64,000 nt of DNA from Patagioenas fasciata (Eukaryota > Chordata > Aves > Columbiformes > Columbidae), in assembly GCF_037038585.1 (NCBI RefSeq), contig NC_092525.1, positions 20,046,867 through 20,110,866 of the forward strand. Reading direction: 5' to 3'. The notes beneath the pieces are model-generated. The model ran no database searches. It was not told where the DNA came from and saw only the letters and a program-made list of their open reading frames with translations. This document shows, in pieces, positions 27,322 through 39,191 of this stretch; positions within the stretch are counted from its first letter, which is position 1; every line of letters starts with the position of its first letter. The translations under genes were made by a program, and so were the position numbers.

Positions 27322-28425
27322 ATGGGAAGTGCAAATCTTGAGATGTAATCTGCTATAATTAAGTTAAATTTGCCAGTATTTCTAGCAAGTTTGCCATGGC
27401 CATGTATGGTCTGTAATAGGTTTGCTCTGAATTCTATTGCAAGCTCTGGCTGTTTCAGATAAATTTTAAATATTGATATTTTGTTGAATTAAACACAAAG
27501 TTACTAATATAGCTTGAGCTGTCACTATAGTATCCCTTATTTCACTTCTTATGTCATGTTGATCCGATTTTCATGATGCTTTATTAACTTTTAGCTGAAA
27601 TTAAGCTTTCTGTATGTCTTGGGAAAAAGAAGGTTCATTCTCTACCTTATGTCTTTATTTGCTGCAGCTAATAACTGCACAAGTACTTGTTAAAAATCAC
27701 TATCCTTTCCTTAAGCTGGGTCTTCTAACATTGCTAGTGGGCATATTACTATCCTGTGTACTGTTACGTTACACATATTTAATCAAAGAATTTGGGGAAC
27801 CACAGCAGCAGAAAATATACCTAGAGGCAAACTACAACAGGTGTAGATGCCTCTTCAGCATCTACCACATCACCTGGCAGGAGCCTCTAAAGTCTCACAG
27901 AACACAATTTAATCCTGAGAGCCTTGTAAATCCAGAACTGGTATTTAGGCAAGGGGAAAAACAACCACCTTAAAAACTTTCTCAAATAGGGAATGCCTCT
28001 ACTGCACAGTAAAGGAGATAGAAATTGTGAGTGGGTCTGATGATACAGTAGTAACGGTGGAAGAGGAGACTCAAAAAGGCATAAAGCAGTAACATTCAAA
28101 GGATGAAGAGGAGAGTAATACAGGGGACAACAGAAGACATCAAAAGCATGGGAAAGAATGACAGAAGAGCATGCAGCTCTTGTAAACACTGCTGGTGGAG
28201 ATGTGCAATTCTCCCCAGCTGGACATCAGAACCAGACATTCAGAGTGTAAAAGCTATTATTAAAATAAATGATGCTGGTACAATGAGTCAAGCTTGTGCT
28301 TTTACCACAGAGTAACTATAGCACAGGTAACAACTACAGGTATTCATCTGCTGTGAGAAAAGGCATTTCTAGGGGAAATGTAATCCATGCTGATGTGTTT
28401 TCATTGCTCCTGTGAGCAAAGCTAG

Positions 28426-28482
28426 TTGGGTGGTTTGTTTGCTTGTGGGGGTTTTGTTGTTGTTTGATTTTGGGTTTTTTTA
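28426..28482 (+). repeat. G/T-rich low-complexity tract
   Basis: An irregular run of gtttg, ggggg and ttgttg units on the plus strand, of the same type as the tracts at 10711 and 29936. Confidence 0.7.
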
Positions 28483-29935
28483 AACCAAATGCCTCTTTAT
28501 GCAGTGAACATTTTCCTGCTCATAGTGCAGACAACAGGAGTAAGGAATAAAATAATTAATTCCAGGAACAGGAAAAGAGAAGTCTGAAATGAAAGCTCCA
28601 GTTCAAATGAGACTGCACGTGATTTGCAAAGTGATGGAAACTGAGGGGGCAGCTAGGTCATGCCTTTCCCCTGCTGTATGAATCACTCTTTGAATGGAAA
28701 TTTGAGTAGGAAGACATAATGGCTTGGGAACAAAGAGAGCTTCTGGAATATCACAGGTGCAGCTGAACAGAGAAGGATGTTTTGAGATATGCCAAGGAAA
28801 GCAAACACCATGAATCTGGAGGAGTTGTCAGGATTTTGTGATTTAGGGAGCTATCCAAATCAACAAGGGTATTTGTCACAGAGTCAAACTGACAGGTGAA
28901 TAGATGAGGTCCTGATTCAGTGCTCCACTTAATTCCTTAATGCTAAAACATAATTCACAATTCAGGAAAAGACAGGGGGTGCTAATATCCTACTAAACTT
29001 TCTGAGAGGTAAACTTGCAGTTCACTGAGGCATCCTTCTATAGTCAGATGTATAATTACATACTTTGCTGAACTGGAATTAATGTGAGGTGCAGAAATCC
29101 AGATTTGGACATACAAGAAGACACACATTCTGGAGGAACAAAAACAGCCAGACAAAGCCAGAGGATTCCAACAGAAGACAGGGGAAGCTGTCAGAACTGG
29201 AAGAAGATAACATTAAAGAATAAACTCTATAAGCTTAAGAAAACCCTCTAGCACTGAGAAATACTGCAAAACTGAACAAAAGGCATCACCAAACTACAGA
29301 ATTTTTAACAAATCAAAACACTACTATGAAAGAAACAATTACATGCCAATGACTTTCTAGCATTGCTGTACCAGGAAAGTTAAACTTAATTTTGATGTGT
29401 AATATAAACTGTATGCAACTAAAAATCCAAGACAATTTTAACTAGTTGATCAGCATAGAGCACAACTGAATGATTATAAAAGTAGACAGAAAAAAAAAAA
29501 AAAGCCTCCATATCTTTTTTTCAGAAGAAGGAAGAAGGGAAAAAAGGTGTTTACAAGCAAGCTCCTTGAGTAATTTGAACTGTCTAAAGAATAGACAAGT
29601 GCTACACATAAGGAGATTTAGAATAGTAAAGATGTACTGGGGATGGATATCTCAATATTAAGACAAGTAGAATGTAAATAAAAAATTTTTTTTGGCTATT
29701 TAATTTGAAAAAACAAACAAACAAAATCAACTTTCCTCTTCTCTAAGTATAGACTTCTAGACAAAGAAAAAGTAATGGAGGAAAGCTAAGACAGAACTGC
29801 CAGTTAATCTTTTTTAATCCTGACTTGCTTTGTCTTTCCATACTGCAGTGAGCAATGCTATCGAAAAACTGAGAATTAAAGAAGTAAGGTAGGAATTACA
29901 GTCACTCAAGGGTCACAAATGAGCTTGCACAGGTT

Positions 29936-30007
29936 TGGTTTGGGGTTTTTTTGTTGTTGTGTTTTGTTTTGGTTTTGGTTTTTGTTGTTGGTTTGGTTTG
30001 GTTTTTT
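29936..30007 (+). repeat. G/T-rich low-complexity tract
   Basis: About 70 bp of ggttt/ttgttg/ggtttggttt units. The complementary strand reads as an A/C-rich (AAAAC-like) tract, possibly an expanded poly-A tail of an old minus-strand retroelement. Confidence 0.7.
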
Positions 30008-33000
30008 AATGGTGCTGATTATTATCAGTCCTCTGTAAAACTGCGGCAACAAGAAAAACCTAAAGGACTCAAAAGACTCACAATGCAATAGCCACCTTCC
30101 CAAGCTCAGACAGAAGGGAATACAGGAACCATTTTCAAGGTAAACAGACAGAAAAATGAGAAACAAAGCTAGAATATCAAGGGGGAAAAGAAAAAGAAAA
30201 AAGGGAAAAATTAAAAAAGCTTATGGAGGCATGAAAACAGAGCTGTGAAGCTGTTAGGCCCAACTGTTTCAATCTCCCTCTAATAGATTTAAAGAGGGAA
30301 TTAAATGAGCCCCTATTCCCTAATATCCGCTCGCCCACTCACAAGACTACAGTATCTTTTTTGCTTCTGGTGGAAAGCAGAAAGATGGTGCTAAGCTTTA
30401 GAAACTAAATCTTATTATCATTAACTCAAAAGACATACTGCAATTTTTTACAGAGTAATTGTAACATAATTTTCTTACCAGAACTAAAAATACTTATATT
30501 GTTTTCCACACTGAATTGAAATAAGTTTTCTCTTTCTTCAAGTTCAGAAAAAAAACAGCTGTGGAACTAAAATAAATGTATCTGAAAATTCTTTTGACAT
30601 AGTAAATAAAATTTATATACATTTTACTGTAAATGGATTCCTCAGAGAGAGCAAAATTTCCAAGTGTGTCTGTGTAGACTTCATTAGCAAGACATTGTTT
30701 AGGTAAATGTCTGTACTATGTCTGATGCTTGACATCTAACTGTAATAACTTAATAAATAACAGCAATTAAAACTGCTTTATGATGTGGCAAAACATTATT
30801 TCCTTTCAAAGTCACGTTAGTCTCTATTCATATCTAGAGCATTTGATAATCAGTAAGAACAAAATTCTGCTTGTGTACTGATATAAATGCAGAATAGTTT
30901 TTCACAAAATACATCTACAGAGAAAATCTGGCCAAAAGGCTTCTGTGGGAGATCCAGTGGTACCACCATATCCACCTTCTGGGAGTATTGGTGCCAGTAA
31001 GATTACAGGGGATGTCACAAGGATCTTGCTCTTCAACGGTTAAAGAGCTTCTACAAAGTATTTCCTTCTGTAAGATTTCACTGACAAAGTGTGTGTTCCT
31101 GACTCAAAACCACAAGGGCTTATTTGGTTTGAAATGGAAAAAAAAGTGCCCATTTTGGAGGAATGAGTCCTCTCTCCATTTGGTTTTGCTGAGACTTGAA
31201 GCTGCCTCAGCATTTAGTAACTTAATACTTTTACATCATTTACATTTTATGCTAATGATATGTGGGTTAGTGTTTTGCCATAACCGCTTTCTATTAGCAT
31301 TGGTCTGAAAGAAACTCTAAAATGATAATTATTGTAAAAAATCGTGACACTGGTACAACTTTAAACCAATGAATTGGAAAACGTTATCTCCTGATTAGCA
31401 AAATTAGTATTAGTGTCTATACAAGTTTATTCAATAGATTAACAGGAATGTTAGTTCTTAAATTTAAATTAAGCTTATGATAATAAAGACTTCTGCAGAA
31501 TAAATATTTACAGAAATAAAGGACTAGTAATAATCATCATTTAGATGCAGAAATGTTAATTTTTTTTACATTGTACTATGAAAATTACAGTAACTAAACC
31601 TAAATTTCATCATATCATCACTAACATTTTTTCTATTTCAAACCAACTTTTACTTTATTTATTATATCCCAAAACAAGAACATTACTTTTCCTTAGCCCT
31701 ATGAAGCTGAAAAAGAAAGTTTTTTTTCTTTCTACCTCCACTATGCAGCTTCTCAGAAAACTATCTGGCAAGTAATTCCATGAAGAACTTTGGAAAAATA
31801 CTTAAATCTAATTATTCAAAAATCTGAATGGCAAAAAGAGGTTTCTAAGTCACTCTCCTTAAACTTCACCAATATATGCGTGTTAAACTGAAAACCAATC
31901 CTAATACTCACTTTGGCTGAGTTAGGTACGTTAAGCCTTGTTCTTACAGTTCGATCCAGACAGCCAACCTGTTCTACCTGTGGCACTTTGTAGCTGTGTA
32001 TTATCCACTTAGAGTTACCTCAGGTTGGGAACCTCATAAAAATACACGTTAATCTTCAGAAAAAAAGAACATTTTGGATCATAGAGGTGCAGCGCTTAAC
32101 ACATACTTCACTTGTTTATACTTGAGGAAATAGTACTGTAGTGTTGGGATAACATTGTGACTTGTAGTGGAAATACAATAAAATACTTGAATTATTATAA
32201 CAGCTTAGTATTTTGAAATCACCCACAAATAGCAGACAAAGATGCGAAGCTGTGCCTTCTGTGAGGCACCTCTTTCAAGTTGGGGCCTGGCACAGGACTC
32301 TGCAGGGGTGGTCGTGCCCTGCCAAGGTTGAAGTTGCAGAGAGGATAAGACGGGAGCCCAGTGCGCTTGTCTGAGATGCAGAGACTGGACAGAGCAGCTG
32401 TCCCCTCCCTCTCGCAGGCCCCCGTTCTGGCCCTCATGATATGCATGTTCTGTGTGTGCCAGTAGCACTCAGGGGACGGCACTACGCTGGGGAATATCTC
32501 ATATTTAAATACCAGCCAGGGTAGGGATTTCTCAGAACCAGGAAGGCCCCAAGCCTGCTCTCCACAGAAATATGACTAACACAAACAAGATCGCTCAGTG
32601 CCAAAGCTCCCCTTTTGACTTCCTTAACTTACTGCAGTTAATCTTTCAGCAACACTAAGCACTAGATTTTGTCTCTCTTGCAGACATTCTGACTAGTCAG
32701 CTTCTCTTCCAGTGTTATAATAAGCCAAGTACACTCTAATCATCGTCATGAGCACTTCTAACACCGCTGTTTCTCAATCTAGCTATACCTAAATATAGTT
32801 CAACCTCAACCAGCTAGGCCACACTTAGATTTCTGGTTATCCAAGGCAAAAATTCATCCTCGGCCATGTTTATTAATGAAAATGCCTTGATTACCCAGAT
32901 ATACTTCTCCATCCCTCATGATGGGTAGATAATGATGTTGGCTTTATTATGTCTCACAGACTAGTTCTCCTACAGTGAGGTATGTTCTCAATAAACCGTT

Positions 33001-33480
33001 GGCATTACTGCAAGCAATTGTCTTAAATGAAATTAAAGTACACATTGGGAAACATAAAAATATCACGGTGAGTGAAACCGTGTTATTTTTATGTTTGACA
33101 TTCCATCAATTTTATCAAGAAAACGCCCTGGAGAACATAAGAAGTTACTGGAAGTCATTCAGTTGCATTACATGCAGTTTCAGCAGCAGACTAACCGCAG
33201 CTGCAGGCTCCAGGCTCACAGTGGAAAAGCCTCAGTGGAGAGCTGGGGACCTCTATGGGTTCCTCAACTCCATGGCCACAGCATCTCACAAATTCTTTTC
33301 TCAATACGCAAGGTGTACTTTAGATTGCTTTCATCTTCGAGAAATTAAAATAGAGAAAATTAAATGTATATTTGATGATGACATAGCAACATAAAATAAG
33401 CTAGAAAACATGGGCACGTTTTAATTTAAGAAATAAACGTTCATCTTTGAGAAGTCAGAAAACAATACTTCAAAGGACAA

Positions 33481-33690
33481 AAAGTTCAAAGCACTCTATA
33501 ACTTCAAAGCACTGCACCAACATTAATAAACACTTAGGACATGTCTGTGAGGTAGAAAAATTTCCTTTTTTAATGCTTGTGTAAACAGGGCACACAGATT
33601 AAGTGATTTGCCCAAGGACACAAGTTGGTAGCAAAACTGAGACTACATGTCAGAAATAACTGGCTCAAGCCTCCTTTCTCAGACCATCTA
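33481..33690 (+). repeat. MIR/CORE-SINE-like fragment
   Basis: The order 'caaagcactgcacc', 'ctgtgaggtag', 'aagtgatttgcccaaggaca' and 'caagttggtagcaaaactgag' follows the remembered MIR consensus (an aagcactttac-, ctatgaggtag- and aagtaacttgcccaaggtca-type series). The copy is diverged but more complete than the one at 6430. Confidence 0.5.
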
Positions 33691-34540
33691 AAGCTGAAAT
33701 AAAACAGTGAGCAAACACTCCTATTACGGACACTTACGCAGCAGAGGCCAAATCAGAGACCTTTTCAGGCAATAGCATCACCTGCCCTTTCTAAGGTCTG
33801 CTGTAAACTCCATCATGTTGTTTTCAGCTGATACCTGTCCACAAAGTCAGTGCAAAGTATACACAGATCTGAATTAAAGTAATCTTACATATACACAGAC
33901 TTTTACTTTCGCATTTAACAATTATATTAGAGCTTAAGTGGTCTGTGTGAGGATTTCCAGTATTTCTATGTCACAACAATCTACTCCCTGCAGGGTTCTT
34001 GACAACACACTGAATTAAAATACAATCAGCACATTTACAGCACAAAGTTTCTCCGATGACACCATTGAAGCTGAATGAATCAGAATTTCTTACTAAGTTC
34101 TTACAGAGTAAAATGAAAAATTTCCTCAATGCATACAAGCTGATCTGCTATATATCCCTGCTATATATCTATACTGCTGAACACAAAATCCTTAAGTGCA
34201 ATCTGACAAAGAAGACAGAAGCAAACCCCATCATTTTATTTTCAAAATAATCTAGTAAGATCTAATAAGGAACAGTCCTTGGATACATGGAGCTAAAGAA
34301 GCCAGGAGAAATGAAAGTGGTCTGTGAGGTACTTACCAAAAAAAAAAAAAAAAAAAAAATCACCTTATGCCCCTCAAACAACAAATAAATGTAAAAGATA
34401 ACAAAGAAAGCCAAATATTTACCTTTTCCTCTGTCCAACTTATTTATTTTCTCAGATCTTTAGTAATATTAAATTCTGTCATTCTTATTTTTAATGAAGA
34501 GCTTCCTGGTGATCCCATGTGTTTGTGGTCTCATGCACTT

Positions 34541-34605
34541 CACAGTATCACAGTATCACAGTATCACAGTATGTTTGGGATTGGAAGTGACCTCAAAAGA
34601 TCATC
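34541..34605 (-). mobile_element. CR1 LINE terminal fragment
   Basis: Read on the minus strand, this is the CR1 3' end: a gatgatcttttgaggtcac-type block, then aatcccaaacatactgtga and further tactgtga terminal units. Only about 65 bp remain, so it is among the shortest 5'-truncated copies. It belongs to the same subfamily as the element at 5541-5713. Confidence 0.85.
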
Positions 34606-35419
34606 ATTCCTTAAAGAAGAGGTGTGAAACCATAATATTTGTCCATTCTCTAAAACATTTATATGTGAAATAGAGTTACTAATTTAAAAAGATATAGATA
34701 AAAAGCATGCTTCGAATAGCCAATTTTGAATCTCTTTTCTTCTCAACTATCTGGTTTTAATCTTTCTGTGAAGTCATTGTTGGAACAAAGGCTTAATTCT
34801 AAAAGTAGTTAAAATACTAATTAAAAAAAAATTGGCTTCTAAGACATAATTTCTAAAAATGAATCCATACAAGCTTCCAAAATTTGTGATTGTGAAATGT
34901 GATTCTTGTTTTAAGACAGAATTTCCTCGTAAGTCACATACTTATAATGAAGAACATTTTTTTGAATGCATAATTATATTTTGAAGGCTGTGATTTGCAT
35001 CTAGTAACAAGTAATTTGCTGCATATTATTTTCCCGAAATAAAGGCCCACCGTGTCTCTGAAAGAGATGCTGCCTGCATATATTGTTCAAATGTTCCTCC
35101 TCAAGGCCAGTTAGGAGTACTGCACCCTTTCATTTGTACTTGTAAAATTTGTGTATTCAGCACAGCAGGAAATTACTGCCATGGTAACAGACTCTTAAAG
35201 AATATAATAATTTCTGGTTTTAAATTTTTCAGGAGTTCCAAACATTCTTGTGCTGTCTATACTAACAATACTGCTCAGCACTCACGTGACATTTTGCATT
35301 GCGGGAACTCAAAACTCTCCTGTGAAGGTAATCAAGTTTTGCTATCTCTGTTTAACAGAGATTATTCACCAAACTATAATAATTCACCAAACTTTAAGAA
35401 AGGACTATTAATTTACTCA

Positions 35420-35545
35420 CGACACAGACAGATCTTCAGCACTTTATTAAGTTGAACCTGAAGACTAAATAATTTGCAGATCACAGACCAAGTCATTAGC
35501 AGATTTGGGAACACAATTCAGACCTCCTGACTCCCTACAGTAAGC
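35420..35545 (+). repeat. Possible MIR-like fragment
   Basis: The words 'ctaaataatttgcagatcaca' and 'gggaacacaattcagacctcctgactcc' resemble the 3' half of MIR-type SINEs. It is strongly diverged and low confidence. Confidence 0.3.
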
Positions 35546-36922
35546 CATAGTTTTTAATGTTGTGTGTTAACAATCATTAACTAAATGACAAAGGTTTTGC
35601 TATTCTTGGTGTAGTGCCCTTCTTTGCATTTCAGAGAAATTATTGGGCTCTCAAATTGGCTGTCAAATTTGCTGACTTGCTAATTGGCTGGCTTTCAAAA
35701 TATATATTAAAAGTCTTGCCTTTCCCGGCTATTTCTTCAATGAATCTTTTTCCTAATAGAAAAGCTTTGCAATCTTACTTATAAAACTAAAGTGAACAGA
35801 AAAAAAAAAAAATCTTATCAGTGACACTGTACATAGTATTAAAGAAAATACATACAAAGGCAGCAGGACCCAACAGAAAAGGCACTGAACTAAGAAACAG
35901 ACAGCAAAATTTCCCATTTGCTTAAATAAGGTCAAGCTTTTGGCTTTTTGGCTCATTTTACTTCTAGCTCTTACAGAACTCAGTAATCTCAATTTCAAAA
36001 TGTGTAGATTATTATTATTATTTTACTTCCTTCTCTCCATAAGGAATTTTAACACCAATAAGTTAAATTAATTACAGCTAGATTCAAAGGTCCTACACCC
36101 ATGTTGAAGACTATATGTATTCCCAGATTGGATGCTCTATTTAATGATACTTTAAATGTTGCATGCTGAATCACATGCCTTGATCCACCTCATGTAAAAG
36201 AATTAAGTTCCAGACAGACTCCAGGTTATAGCAGGAATGACAAGCTAAATAGCCTTTAAGTTAAATATACCTCATAGACTTAAGTTGTAGCTCATATTAG
36301 AAAGGCTGGTTCACTTTTTATAACTAGCTGCTTATACAGTTTATTTTTATCTACGTCTCTATGTTTTTATTTCATTACATTCTAGGGCTTTCACCTATGT
36401 AGCTGGCAATGTGTACTCTTTCATTTAAGATCACAGAAGGTATGTAATCATGGTAACAGTAACTATGCTGTGAATTTTCTTTTGTCATGTTTAATAGACT
36501 GGTTATTTAGGCACCCTCAAAAACAGCTTGGCCAGGGGAACAGGGGAACTCGATAAACAAGTATCTTCTCTTCAAGTATCAGATTCACAAAATAATTATT
36601 TTCTCTCTAATTATACACAAAAAATTTGGAAGAAGTCTTTCAAGTGGAATATCCTTACATATCACAGATTTTTGCTTTGTTACTAAACTTCACTTGTTGC
36701 TAAGGAAGAACAGAAAAGATCAAAGGACTTTTAACAGAAACAAAAAAAGGTGAGGGAGTTTTGATTTCTTTCTCATTCTTTGAAGATTTATCACTGGACT
36801 ACAACAGTTGCTGGTTCATAGGTCTATGAAAAGAATGTGTGAAATTATGTGAGCCTGCTTTGCTATTTCATATTTAACTGCAAACACCAAACGATAGCTC
36901 GATTCACTTTTTGATTATCAAC

Positions 36923-37117
36923 ATGATCATGCATTCAACTAGACTGTTTGCAAATCCATATGCAATTCAAGTCCTAAGAACTAAAAAAGAAGAGCTAGTA
37001 GAAGGCATAAATGACCCAGACTATCTTCTGAACTGGCTGACAGACAATGGTATTTTTACCCCAGAAAAAAAGATGGTCATTAGTTTCTACAGGACACGAA
37101 CAGAAAAGAACTCTTGA
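36923..37117 (+). CDS. CAIAP: CARD-encoding N-terminal frame of CAIAP, prematurely stopped
   Basis: From the ATG at 36923 (a second ATG follows at 36929) the frame reads through a helical segment containing LRTKKEELVEGI, then YLLNWLTDNGIF and ISFYRTRTEKNS, typical of the first helices of a CARD. It stops at TGA. The same frame continues after the stop with [17 protein letters not shown], clearly helices 4-6 of the CARD, and stays open to 37420. As read, the product would be a 64-residue half CARD without a foldable six-helix bundle. CARDs bind other CARDs, such as those of caspase-1-like proteases or ASC. Confidence 0.7.
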   Translation: MIMHSTRLFANPYAIQVLRTKKEELVEGINDPDYLLNWLTDNGIFTPEKKMVISFYRTRTEKNS

Positions 37118-37375
37118 GTTTTAGACATACTAATTTCTCAAGGTGAACGAGCCTGCAGGCTCTTTTTTTATCCATGTTTAAAGCAAGTGGAGCCACAACT
37201 TTATAGCAAGATGAGAAAATATGTCAGTGAAGTAAATGAAAGCATTAGAGATGCTAGAAGACAATTGGTAGGATATTTACTTGAAAAAGATAAGGTTTGG
37301 TCTGAAAACAGCAGTGAACAGCACCAGGGAAAAAAAGACAGTCCTAGAAGAAAAAAGCAAGAATGGACTATTAAG

Positions 37376-37388
37376 AAAAAAAAAAAAA
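37376..37388 (+). repeat. A13 homopolymer at the CAIAP frameshift
   Basis: Thirteen consecutive A residues separate the CARD-linker frame from the ankyrin frame. The offset equals one extra base (or two missing). The run is a natural hotspot for polymerase slippage in the genome, in transcription or in sequencing. Confidence 0.9.
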
Positions 37389-39191
37389 GAAACTCAACTT
37401 TCGAGAGCAGCAAAACCTAGAAAGGTTCATTCTGAGGTTGGCATCTTTGATGCAGTTGCTAAAGGGTATCTTTCTGAGTTGCAGAAAACACTGAAAGATA
37501 ATGATATTAATGTGCTAAACTCTTTGAGTGAAACACTTCTGCATGTTGCAGCCGCTAATGGCCATCTCAAGGTAATGCAATATTTGATCAGCAAAGGTGC
37601 AAAGACAGATGTAAAGGACAAGACAGGAAGAACAGCACTGCACAGGGCTGCGGAGAACAGCCACGGTGACGCAGTGAAAGCACTTCTCCAATGTGGTGCT
37701 TATATGTACAGTTTGGATAGGCAAGGCAAGACACCACTTCATTTGGCTGCACAGAATAACCACAGTCATGTGTTGAAGTTGATCCTGAAAGAAGAGGCAA
37801 GAAGTTACAGGAACCAGCACAACATTTTGCACATGTCAGCTCTTAAAGATGAGAGCAGTCTGGCAAAAATGCTTTTACAGGCTGGTGCCTGCACTGATGG
37901 AAAGGATGACAGAGGACAGACTGCTCTCAGTTATGCTGTTTCTCAGGGGTCTGAAAATACTGTGAAAGCGCTCCTAGAAGCTGGAGCTTGCGTTGATTCC
38001 AACATGACCGAAAGAGCCTTCAACAGCAGCCACCCATCCATCTTCAAAATACTACTAGAATATTCTAAAGGTCTGTCGTCTGACATGATGGAGTCAGCTC
38101 TTTTTAGAGCTGTACAGAAAAATCTGCATGGTATTGTAGCAGCTTTAATTGACAGAGGTACAGATATAAACCCCTACAATGAAATGCAGTACACTCCTTT
38201 ACTCCTGGCGTGTGAAACAGGCAAAGTTGAATCAGCAGAAGTTCTAATCAAAAAGGGAGCAGACTTCAAAATAAAGACTCCTGCTTCAGACACAGCTTTG
38301 CATTTGGCAGTTCAAGCTGGGGCGGCTTCCATCACAAATCTGCTTCTGCGCAAAGGGATGCAAGTTAACCTTAGGAACCAAGCCGATGAAACCCCTCTCC
38401 ATGTTGCTGCACTGCATAATAAAAGGGCATTAGTTGGCCTTTTACTTAATGCTGGGGCCAAAATTAATGCTGTCACTAAAGAGTTTGTTACTCCTCTGCA
38501 TATTGCAAGTCAAAGAGGTAACAGTGATGTTGCCCAAGAGCTGTTGCACCACAAAGCCAATGTTAATGTCAAGGATAGGCAGTCAAAATCGCCCTTACAT
38601 TTTGCTGCTGAAAGGGGAGACAAAACAATGGTAGAGATGCTTCTGAATGCTAATGCTGACCCCAATGCAGAAGACAGGGAGAAAAAGACTCCCCTGCACA
38701 TGGCAGCTGTGAGAGGACATCTCAGCATCGTGGAAGTTCTGTTAGCTAAAAAAGCAAGATTTGGAGTTAAGGACATGGATGGATGTACTCCGATGCACTA
38801 TGCAGCTATCAAAGGAAACACAGAGATCGTAAAAATTCTTCTGACATCAGGGACAAATAAAAATATTGAGGATAGAAACATCTGGAGAAAGACCACCCTG
38901 CATATTGCAGCAGAATATGGACACAGCAACCTGATAAATCTACTACTGAGCCACGGGGCAGCCATTAATGCCTTAGACAACACCAAGGATACCCCACTGC
39001 ATTGTGCGTGCAAGGCTGGTCATTTTAATGCTGTGAAATCCCTTGTAAACTGGTCACAAGGAGAAAAAGCAAATTTATTAGCTGCTAACAGTCTCAAAAA
39101 GACCCCATTGCAAGTGGTAGAATTAAATAAGATGGAAAATCAGGCTCAAATTGTAACACTTTTGAAAAAGAAAATGTTAATAACAAAATGA
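37389..39191 (+). CDS. CAIAP: Ankyrin-repeat array of CAIAP (open frame)
   Basis: Downstream of the A13 run a frame of about 600 codons is uninterrupted. It contains repeated T-P/A-L-H-x-A-A signatures about every 33 residues ([99 protein letters not shown] and others), giving 16-18 repeats, with a degenerate one after ERAFNSSHP. Ankyrin arrays bind proteins; in CAIAP this part is reported to associate with the caspase catalytic domain (from memory). The first in-frame ATG is within the second repeat (near 37576). Whether an ankyrin-only protein is made is unknown. Confidence 0.7.
   Translation, partial: ETQLSRAAKPRKVHSEVGIFDAVAKGYLSELQKTLKDNDINVLNSLSETLLHVAAANGHLKVMQYLISKGAKTDVKDKTGRTALHRAAENSHGDAVKALLQCGAYMYSLDRQGKTPLHLAAQNNHSHVLKLILKEEARSYRNQHNILHMSALKDESSLAKMLLQAGACTDGKDDRGQTALSYAVSQGSENTVKALLEAGACVDSNMTERAFNSSHPSIFKILLEYSKGLSSDMMESALFRAVQKNLHGIVAALIDRGTDINPYNEMQYTPLLLACETGKVESAEVLIKKGADFKIKTPASDTALHLAVQAGAASITNLLLRKGMQVNLRNQADETPLHVAALHNKRALVGLLLNAGAKINAVTKEFVTPLHIASQRGNSDVAQELLHHKANVNVKDRQSKSPLHFAAERGDKTMVEMLLNANADPNAEDREKKTPLHMAAVRGHLSIVEVLLAKKARFGVKDMDGCTPMHYAAIKGNTEIVKILLTSGTNKNIEDRNIWRKTTLHIAAEYGHSNLINLLLSHGAAINALDNTKDTPLHCACKAGHFNAVKSLVNWSQGEKANLLAANSLKKTPLQVVELNKMENQAQIVTLLKKKMLITK

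Larger units (their letters stand above)
16936..36900. other. Gene-poor interval between JUN and CAIAP
   Basis: About 20 kb of AT-rich DNA without a supportable exon. It contains short A-runs, an (AAAT)n microsatellite at 22936-22962, G/T-rich tracts at 28426-28482 and 29936-30007, a poly-A run near 34339-34360, MIR-like fragments at 33481-33690 and 35420-35545, and a CR1 tail fragment at 34541-34605. Two GC-richer patches (23930-24130 and 32230-32490) have no recognisable content. Segments near 18640-18800, 26340-26470 and 35030-35200 have a composition suggestive of conserved non-coding elements, but this needs alignment. Confidence 0.65.
36923..39191 (+). pseudogene. CAIAP: CARD plus ankyrin-repeat inflammasome adaptor (CAIAP), interrupted
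   Basis: An N-terminal CARD (from about 36923) is followed by a basic linker and 16-18 ankyrin repeats ending in TGA at 39189-39191, all without introns. A CARD joined to a long ankyrin array is the architecture of CAIAP, described in zebrafish as a CARD- and ANK-containing inflammasome adaptor needed for resistance to Salmonella. It lies between JUN and MYSM1 on the same strand. Two lesions break the frame: an in-frame TGA at 37115-37117 in the middle of the CARD (the same frame stays open on both sides), and a shift of the +1 type at the A13 run 37376-37388 between linker and ankyrin repeats. One A fewer would restore the frame. The remaining roughly 600 ankyrin codons have no stop, so decay is recent, or the ankyrin half is still used. 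Assigning CAIAP rests on architecture, not on a search. Confidence 0.75.

Noticed and set aside
37115-37117. TGA in CAIAP as a selenocysteine codon
   Set aside because: No SECIS-like hairpin was recognised downstream, CARD proteins are not selenoproteins, and a second lesion follows in the same gene.
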